Source: Pseudomonas chlororaphis subsp. piscium
GTDB lineage: Bacteria > Pseudomonadota > Gammaproteobacteria > Pseudomonadales > Pseudomonadaceae
NCBI RefSeq assembly: GCF_003850345.1
Contig: NZ_CP027707.1
Location: forward strand, 3,658,001 to 3,722,000
Direction: 5' to 3'
DNA: 64,000 nucleotides
Of this stretch, positions 59,274 to 64,000 are shown piece after piece. How positions within the stretch are numbered: position 1 is the first letter of the stretch; each line of letters starts with the position of its first letter. The notes under the pieces are model-generated. The model did no database searches, had not been told where the DNA came from, and was given only the letters and a program-made list of their open reading frames with translations. The position numbers and the translations under genes are program-made.

Positions 59274-60098
59274 ATGAAAAAGTCGCCTCTCGCTGTGTTG
59301 CTGACCCTTGGCTTGCTCCATGTTCCGCTGTCGGCGGTTGCCGCCACATCGCCGCTGGAGCTGGTGGGGCCGATTTCCGACTACAAGATCTACGTCACCG
59401 AACAGCTCGACGAGCTGGCCAGCCACACCCAGGCCTTCACCGACGCGGTGAAGAAAGGTGACCTGGCCACCGCCAGGAAGCTCTATGCCCCGACCCGGGT
59501 CTACTACGAATCGATCGAGCCGATCGCCGAGCTGTTCAGCGACCTCGACGCCTCCATCGACTCGCGGGTCGATGACCACGAACAAGGGGTCGAGGCCGAA
59601 GACTTCACCGGCTTCCACCGCATCGAGTATTCGCTGTTCGCCCAGAACTCCACCCAGGGCCTGGATGCCCTGGCCGACCGCCTGAACAAGGACGTCAAGG
59701 ACCTGCAAACCCGCGTCGCCGGCCTGACCTTCCCGCCGGAGAAAGTCGTCGGTGGCGCCGCCGCCCTGCTGGAGGAAGTGGCCGCGACCAAGATCTCCGG
59801 CGAGGAAGACCGCTACAGCCACACCGACCTCTACGACTTCCAGGGCAACATCGACGGGGCGAAGAAAATCGTCGAGCTGTTCCGCCCGCAGATCGAGCAG
59901 CAGGACTCGGCCTTCGTCGCCAAGGTCGACAAGAACTTCGCCACGGTGAACAAGATCCTCGCCAAATACAAAACCGCCGACGGCGGCTTCGAGACCTACG
60001 ACAAGGTCAAGGACAACGACCGCAAGGCGCTGGTGGGCCCGGTCAATACCCTGGCCGAAGACCTCTCGACCCTGCGCGGCAAGCTGGGCCTGAACTGA
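59274..60098 (+). CDS. efeM: EfeM-type periplasmic iron-binding protein (peptidase M75 domain only)
   Basis: A 274-residue periplasmic protein with a signal peptide (MKKSPLAVLLTLGLLHVPLS, cleaved after about 24). The mature part is an imelysin/M75 domain with the metal motif HRIE at 115-118 in TGFHRIEYSLF and DRYSHTDLYDF. It lacks the cupredoxin domain present in the operon's EfeO, which marks it as the shorter EfeM type. GGAAA lies upstream of the ATG at 59274. Having both types plus EfeB in one operon suggests a division of labour in iron delivery to EfeU. Confidence 0.9.
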   Translation: MKKSPLAVLLTLGLLHVPLSAVAATSPLELVGPISDYKIYVTEQLDELASHTQAFTDAVKKGDLATARKLYAPTRVYYESIEPIAELFSDLDASIDSRVDDHEQGVEAEDFTGFHRIEYSLFAQNSTQGLDALADRLNKDVKDLQTRVAGLTFPPEKVVGGAAALLEEVAATKISGEEDRYSHTDLYDFQGNIDGAKKIVELFRPQIEQQDSAFVAKVDKNFATVNKILAKYKTADGGFETYDKVKDNDRKALVGPVNTLAEDLSTLRGKLGLN

Positions 60099-60120
60099 AT
60101 TCCGGGTATCCAGGCCGACT

Positions 60121-60222
60121 CTGTAGGAGCGAAGCTTGCTCGCGATAAATCCGTCAGGACAGCGCGGTGAAATTCGAATACCGCCGCTGCGCGGCTATCG
60201 CGAGCAAGCTTCGCTCCTACAG
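60121..60222. repeat. Inverted REP pair
   Basis: TGTAGGAGCGAAGCTTGCTCGC near 60122 and its reverse complement ending GCTCCTACAG near 60222 form a nearly perfect inverted pair directly after the iron uptake operon. Confidence 0.9.
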
Positions 60223-60363
60223 GCACGCGTCCGGTCGGCGTGGCGATGACTCGCCCCATCACCCAGGCTGCTGGTCTACCCTCACTTGCGCCGATAACCC
60301 TGGGCGGCGGCGCGTTTTATCTATAACGTCCCGCGCACTCCTGACTTTCATGGAAGATTTTGC

Positions 60364-61566
60364 ATGTCCACCCCAACGGCCCAACCGCCGCAGACCGCCG
60401 CCCCGTTCAAACTCTTGCCGCTGATGGTCGCCTACATGGCCTGCACCATGTCGATGATGGCCTTCGTCTCGCTGATCGGCCCGATCGTCCGCGTGCTCGG
60501 CCTGGCCACCTGGCAGGCCGGCGCGGCGGTGACCGTCTCCGGGGTGATCTGGATGCTCCTGGCGCGGCCCTGGGGCCAGGCCAGCGACCGCTTCGGGCGC
60601 CGTCGGGTGCTGCTGCTCGGCACGGCCGGCTTCACCCTCTCCTACTGGGCGCTGTGCCTGTTCATCGATGTCTCGCTGCACCTGCTGCCGGGCATGTGGC
60701 TGGCCTTTATCGGCCTGATGCTCGGGCGCGGCCTGATCGGGGTGTTTTACGCGGCCATTCCGGTGGGCGGCTTTGCCCTGATCGCCGACAACGTCGAGCC
60801 CGAACATCGGGCCCGCGCCATGGCCACCCTGGGCGCCGCCAACGCCGTCGGCCTGGTGCTGGGGCCGGCCGTGGCCGCGCTGCTCGCCCGCGTCAGCCTG
60901 AGCCTGCCGCTGTACGCCATGGCCGTGCTGCCGCTGGCGGCGTTCCTGGTGCTGCTGTACAAGCTGCCGGGCCAGGAGCTGCACCTCAAGCAGGCGCCGC
61001 GCTCGGTACGCCTGAGCGACCCGCGGCTGCGCCGGCCCATGGCGGTGGCCTTCGTCGCCATGCTCTGCGTGTCCATCGCGCAGATCACCGTAAGCTTCTA
61101 CGCCCTCGACCGCCTGGGCCTGAACACCGCCGACGCCGCCCAGGCCGCCGGCATCGCCCTGGCCATGGTCGGCGTGGCACTGATCTGCTCGCAACTGGTG
61201 GTACGCAAACTCGAATGGCCGCCGCTGCGGATGATCCGCGCCGGCGCGCTGCTGGCCGCCAGCGGTTTTGCCGGCTGCATGCTGGTGGAGAATGCCTGGG
61301 GGCTGTGGCTGGGCTTTTTTGTCTCGGCGGCGGGCATGGGCGCGATCTTCCCCTCCTTCTCCGCCCTGGCGGCCAACGCCGTGGACGCCGCCGAACAAGG
61401 CGCCACCGCCGGCTCCATCGGCGCCGCCCAAGGATTCGGCGTGGTGATCGGCCCACTGGCCGGCTCGCTGATCTACGCCCTCGAACCGCGCCTGCCCTAC
61501 CTGATTGCCGCGCTGTTGCTGCTGTTGGTGGCGGGCTGGCCGCAAGCAAAACCCGCCAATACCTGA
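60364..61566 (+). CDS. MFS drug-type exporter
   Basis: A 400-residue major facilitator with about 12 hydrophobic segments. The 2-3 loop signature is GQASDRFGRRRVLL, and the helix 5 motif C-like segment is ANAVGLVLGPAVAALLA, typical of drug or siderophore exporters. GGAAG lies 7 bases upstream of the ATG. An overlapping frame of similar length (60360-61571) encodes arginine-rich nonsense and is rejected. Its position after an iron uptake operon may hint at siderophore or iron-chelate transport, but there is no direct evidence. Confidence 0.87.
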   Translation: MSTPTAQPPQTAAPFKLLPLMVAYMACTMSMMAFVSLIGPIVRVLGLATWQAGAAVTVSGVIWMLLARPWGQASDRFGRRRVLLLGTAGFTLSYWALCLFIDVSLHLLPGMWLAFIGLMLGRGLIGVFYAAIPVGGFALIADNVEPEHRARAMATLGAANAVGLVLGPAVAALLARVSLSLPLYAMAVLPLAAFLVLLYKLPGQELHLKQAPRSVRLSDPRLRRPMAVAFVAMLCVSIAQITVSFYALDRLGLNTADAAQAAGIALAMVGVALICSQLVVRKLEWPPLRMIRAGALLAASGFAGCMLVENAWGLWLGFFVSAAGMGAIFPSFSALAANAVDAAEQGATAGSIGAAQGFGVVIGPLAGSLIYALEPRLPYLIAALLLLLVAGWPQAKPANT

Positions 61567-61646
61567 GGTAGCTGCCTCACCCAACAGCTTTTACACTCAT
61601 GCGCCGGGCTCGCGCCCCTCTCTTTCCTCTCTGTCTCGGACCTGAC

Positions 61647-62897
61647 ATGGACGTTATCAGCAAGACCACTCAAAACCTCATCCGTACGCTGACACCTGAT
61701 GAGCGCGATGCAGTCATTCAGTATGTACTCGGTGAGCAGGCCAATCCCGATGGTATCCCTCTCCAACCTTTGCTGATCGAATGGTATGACAATGGCCGTT
61801 GGCTTAAATGTGACTGCCACCCGGAAACAGATGATCAACAAACTACACAGAGCATCGAACACCTGAGAAAACAGGATAACGGGAGCTTTGATTTCGTTAG
61901 AAACAGCAGCACTCCACTGCATATGGAGTCCTGCGCTTTTCACGACAACAACAGTTCAGCGCCTGCGGTTGGCACAGCTCGTACCAAATTCAAAAACCGG
62001 GTACTGAACTTTCACAGCGCCATCAACACCGAGATTGATTCCAGTTCCAAAGAGAAAACAAGCCGTTCAACAGGAAAAGACAGTGTTGAATCTGCACGCC
62101 GTAGCTCACTCGGATCTCTTCTGCTGACGTTGGCGGATGATGCAGGGCTGAACCAGCGGAATCGTCATGATGATGAAATCTCGCTCTCTGGGTTGACCAA
62201 GGCTGCGGACCAGTTCGAGGTCACCGAAGGCATCAGCTTAAGCAAGGTTTTCTCAACCTCCCTGACAGTGTTCGAGCAGGGGCAATTAGGAAAAACTCTC
62301 AGGACGCTAGCCAACGACTGGCCACAAAGGTCACGCCCTTATGGCCTAATGGCCGGAACTATCGACTCTCTGGAGCAACTTGATTATCAGGGAGCAAAAA
62401 CCTCTCTTGGTCACCCTCATACCTCAGGGCCTTACCTGGTACTGGCGACATTCACCAATAAACCCAGCGAACCGAATAATCGTTTTTATTATCTGACACG
62501 AATCGTGACCATGCCCATTGTCGAGAAAAACTGGCCAATGCCAGTAGAGTCGAATTTGGAACGCGAAGTGGCGAAGACCTTGAAAAGGCTTATGTATTCG
62601 CTGCTCAAGGAATACCAAGTAGAGGTGACCTTGAATAAGCCTTTGCTGGACACTCAAGTCGGTAACGGCAACATCCGATGCGACTTCATTCTTTCCGACC
62701 CAGTCAGCAATAAAACTCTCGCCATTGAAGTGATGGGCTTCAAAAATGCGGAGTACCGCGAGCGCAAGGAGCGGCAGATTCCACTAATGCGTACGCAGTA
62801 TTCCAAGCTGATTGAAGTCGAAATGTCAGGCACCGAAGAGGAAAAAAAGAAAAACCTGACAACGCTGAGCAGAGAGGTCCGCAAGTTTTTCGGCTGA
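61647..62897 (+). CDS. Unassigned protein, DUF1173-like, with possible nuclease-fold C-terminus
   Basis: A 416-residue protein I cannot place with certainty. The N-terminal part has a CxC (C55, C57 in WLKCDCHPE) and a later CAFH (C96, H99), which suggests a zinc site. A segment LGSLLLTLADDAGLNQRNRH and the C-terminal CDFILSDP...LAIEVMGF...YRERKERQIPLM resemble DUF1173 proteins of conjugative elements, from memory. D346, E361 and K374 are spaced roughly like a degraded PD-(D/E)XK nuclease core. Base composition is visibly poorer in G+C than its neighbours, and codon use differs, which suggests transfer. The ATG at 61647 is preferred over the frame start at 61599. Confidence 0.55.
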   Translation: MDVISKTTQNLIRTLTPDERDAVIQYVLGEQANPDGIPLQPLLIEWYDNGRWLKCDCHPETDDQQTTQSIEHLRKQDNGSFDFVRNSSTPLHMESCAFHDNNSSAPAVGTARTKFKNRVLNFHSAINTEIDSSSKEKTSRSTGKDSVESARRSSLGSLLLTLADDAGLNQRNRHDDEISLSGLTKAADQFEVTEGISLSKVFSTSLTVFEQGQLGKTLRTLANDWPQRSRPYGLMAGTIDSLEQLDYQGAKTSLGHPHTSGPYLVLATFTNKPSEPNNRFYYLTRIVTMPIVEKNWPMPVESNLEREVAKTLKRLMYSLLKEYQVEVTLNKPLLDTQVGNGNIRCDFILSDPVSNKTLAIEVMGFKNAEYRERKERQIPLMRTQYSKLIEVEMSGTEEEKKKNLTTLSREVRKFFG

Positions 62898-62913
62898 CCT
62901 CCCTCTCCCCCTT

Positions 62914-64000
62914 CTACAGGATTCGATACAGCAACCGCTCGATCCGTACCCGGCTGACCCGGCGCAGGAACTTGCCGACAGCCGCCGGGTAGTCCACCAG
63001 GGTTTCCAGGCGCTGGAAGTGCTCGATGCGCTGGGTGTGGCGGAAGATCGTTTCCAGTTCCTGGCGCCGCGGCTCCAGCAACTCGCCCTTGGGGTCGTCG
63101 AGCAGCAAGGCGTTTTCCAGGTCGAGGCGGAAGGCCCGCGGGTTGAGGTTGTTGCCGGTGAGCAAGGTGTAGCGCTGGTCCACCCACATGCCCTTGAGGT
63201 GATAAGTGTTGTCGCCGTCACGCCACAGATGCAGGTTCAGGCGACCGCTGTCGATGGCCTTCTGATGCCGCTTGGCGAAGCGCCGCAGGCTGATCTCGTA
63301 GAGGTACGGCAGCGCGGCGATGACCTTGAACGGCTCGCTCGGCGGAATGTAGAAGTCGTTGGCGGTCTTGTCGCCGACGATGATGTCGATCTTCACCCCG
63401 CGCGCCAGGGCGCGGTTGATTTCCCGGGTCACCGCCAGCGGCAGGTTGAAATACGGCGTGCAGATGGTCAGTTGCTGCTGGGCACTGGCGATCAGTTCGC
63501 AGATGACCCGGCTCAGCGGGTTGTTCTTGCCCACCCCGAGCAGCGGGCTGACCGACAGTGTGTCCTTGAGCACCCCGCCGGCACTGGTATCGTAGACCGC
63601 GTGCTTGAGGCGGCTGCGCAGGTCGCCGATGTCGTTGCGCAGGCTGCGGGTGGTCGGCAGGTTCGGCAGGTCCAGGCGATGCACCGCCCGCGACGCCACC
63701 AGGCCATGCTGGACCAGGTGCTGCATGGAGTCGGCCAGCTCGCGGTTGTGCAGCAGGTGGTAGCGGTCGAAGCGGTATTTGTCGAACTTGTGCAGGTACA
63801 CATTGTTCAGGCTGGCGCCGCTGTAGATCACGCAATCGTCGATCACGAAACCTTTCAGGTGCAGCACGCCGAACAGCTCGCGGGTCTGCACCGGCACGCC
63901 GTACACCGGCACCACGCTTTCATGGGTGCGGGTCATTTCCTGGTACCAGGCCGAGTTGCCCGGCTGCTTGCCGGCGCCGATCAGCCCGCGCTGGGCGCGC
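62914..64000 (-). CDS. pssA: Type I phosphatidylserine synthase (5' end outside window)
   Basis: The C-terminal ~362 residues of a phospholipase D-superfamily phosphatidylserine synthase, which makes phosphatidylserine from CDP-diacylglycerol and serine at the membrane. Both HKD motifs are present: LHLKGFVIDD and YHLKGMWVD. Segments YSGASLNNVYLHKFDKYRFD, TICTPYFNLP, IIVGDKTANDFYIPP and TGNNLNPRAFRLDLENA follow E. coli PssA closely. The frame stays open to the window edge (RAQRGLIGAG matches the residues expected upstream), so the apparent start at 63936 is internal. About 80-90 N-terminal residues lie beyond the right edge. Confidence 0.94.
   Translation of the reverse strand, partial: RAQRGLIGAGKQPGNSAWYQEMTRTHESVVPVYGVPVQTRELFGVLHLKGFVIDDCVIYSGASLNNVYLHKFDKYRFDRYHLLHNRELADSMQHLVQHGLVASRAVHRLDLPNLPTTRSLRNDIGDLRSRLKHAVYDTSAGGVLKDTLSVSPLLGVGKNNPLSRVICELIASAQQQLTICTPYFNLPLAVTREINRALARGVKIDIIVGDKTANDFYIPPSEPFKVIAALPYLYEISLRRFAKRHQKAIDSGRLNLHLWRDGDNTYHLKGMWVDQRYTLLTGNNLNPRAFRLDLENALLLDDPKGELLEPRRQELETIFRHTQRIEHFQRLETLVDYPAAVGKFLRRVSRVRIERLLYRIL

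Noticed and set aside
56955..60098. A single open frame of about 1047 codons running across efeO, efeB and efeM
   Set aside because: Only its last 274 codons (efeM) are coding. The rest is arginine/glycine/proline-rich shadow in the wrong phase of efeO and efeB, typical of high-GC DNA.
60360..61571. A second 403-codon frame over the MFS gene
   Set aside because: Its translation is arginine/alanine-rich without membrane segments, while the frame starting at 60364 gives a normal MFS protein with a ribosome site.

Overview
The window is high-GC proteobacterial DNA that reads as a Pseudomonas chromosome, most likely of the P. fluorescens group (P. protegens / P. chlororaphis type). The reasons are proteins recognisable as MexS, MexT, MexE, MexF and OprN, a DUF1652 protein, type I PssA, inverted pairs of the typical pseudomonad REP sequence (TGTAGGAGCGA...), and chitinase, LPMO and polyamine genes. 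The species is inferred. No rRNA, tRNA, CRISPR array, IS element or prophage was seen.

Layout. 1-7 kb: polyamine-type genes, namely the 3' end of a PotF-family binding protein, an amidase, a second PotF-like protein, a cupin, a PuuB-like amine oxidase and an AraC regulator with an NTF2-like N-terminus. 7-12.4 kb: a UvrD-type helicase, a pirin and phosphoglucomutase. 12.6-14.8 kb: the divergent mexS/mexT pair. 15-19.9 kb: a thiolase, acyl-CoA ligase and MHS transporter operon facing a PAS-LuxR regulator. 20.1-21.9 kb: an LPMO and GH18 chitinase operon in which neither protein has a signal peptide. 22.2-23.2 kb: a LysR regulator.

23.2-32.3 kb: an eight-gene leftward operon (FMO, RidA, DUF1028, M20 deacylase, aldehyde dehydrogenase, APC permease, class III aminotransferase, ABC binding protein) that looks like a pathway for taking up and oxidising an acylated amine or polyamine-like compound. 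32.4-34.7 kb: a flavin-dependent monooxygenase with a sulfonate-type binding protein. 35.2-41.1 kb: mexEF-oprN, with a MexT-like box upstream, about 20 kb from mexT. 41.3-44.6 kb: an AaeAB-like efflux set. 44.9-45.9 kb: a TPR protein.

46-53.1 kb: a signalling cluster (single-domain response regulator, REC-kinase, CheB, CheR, a large CHASE3/GAF hybrid kinase with three receivers, and a second response regulator) that has CheR and CheB but no MCP. 53.2-55.6 kb: a glycosyltransferase and an AraC regulator. 55.8-60.1 kb: an efeU-efeO-efeB-efeM iron uptake operon. 60.4-64 kb: an MFS transporter, an AT-richer gene of uncertain family (DUF1173-like) and pssA, which is cut by the right edge of the window.
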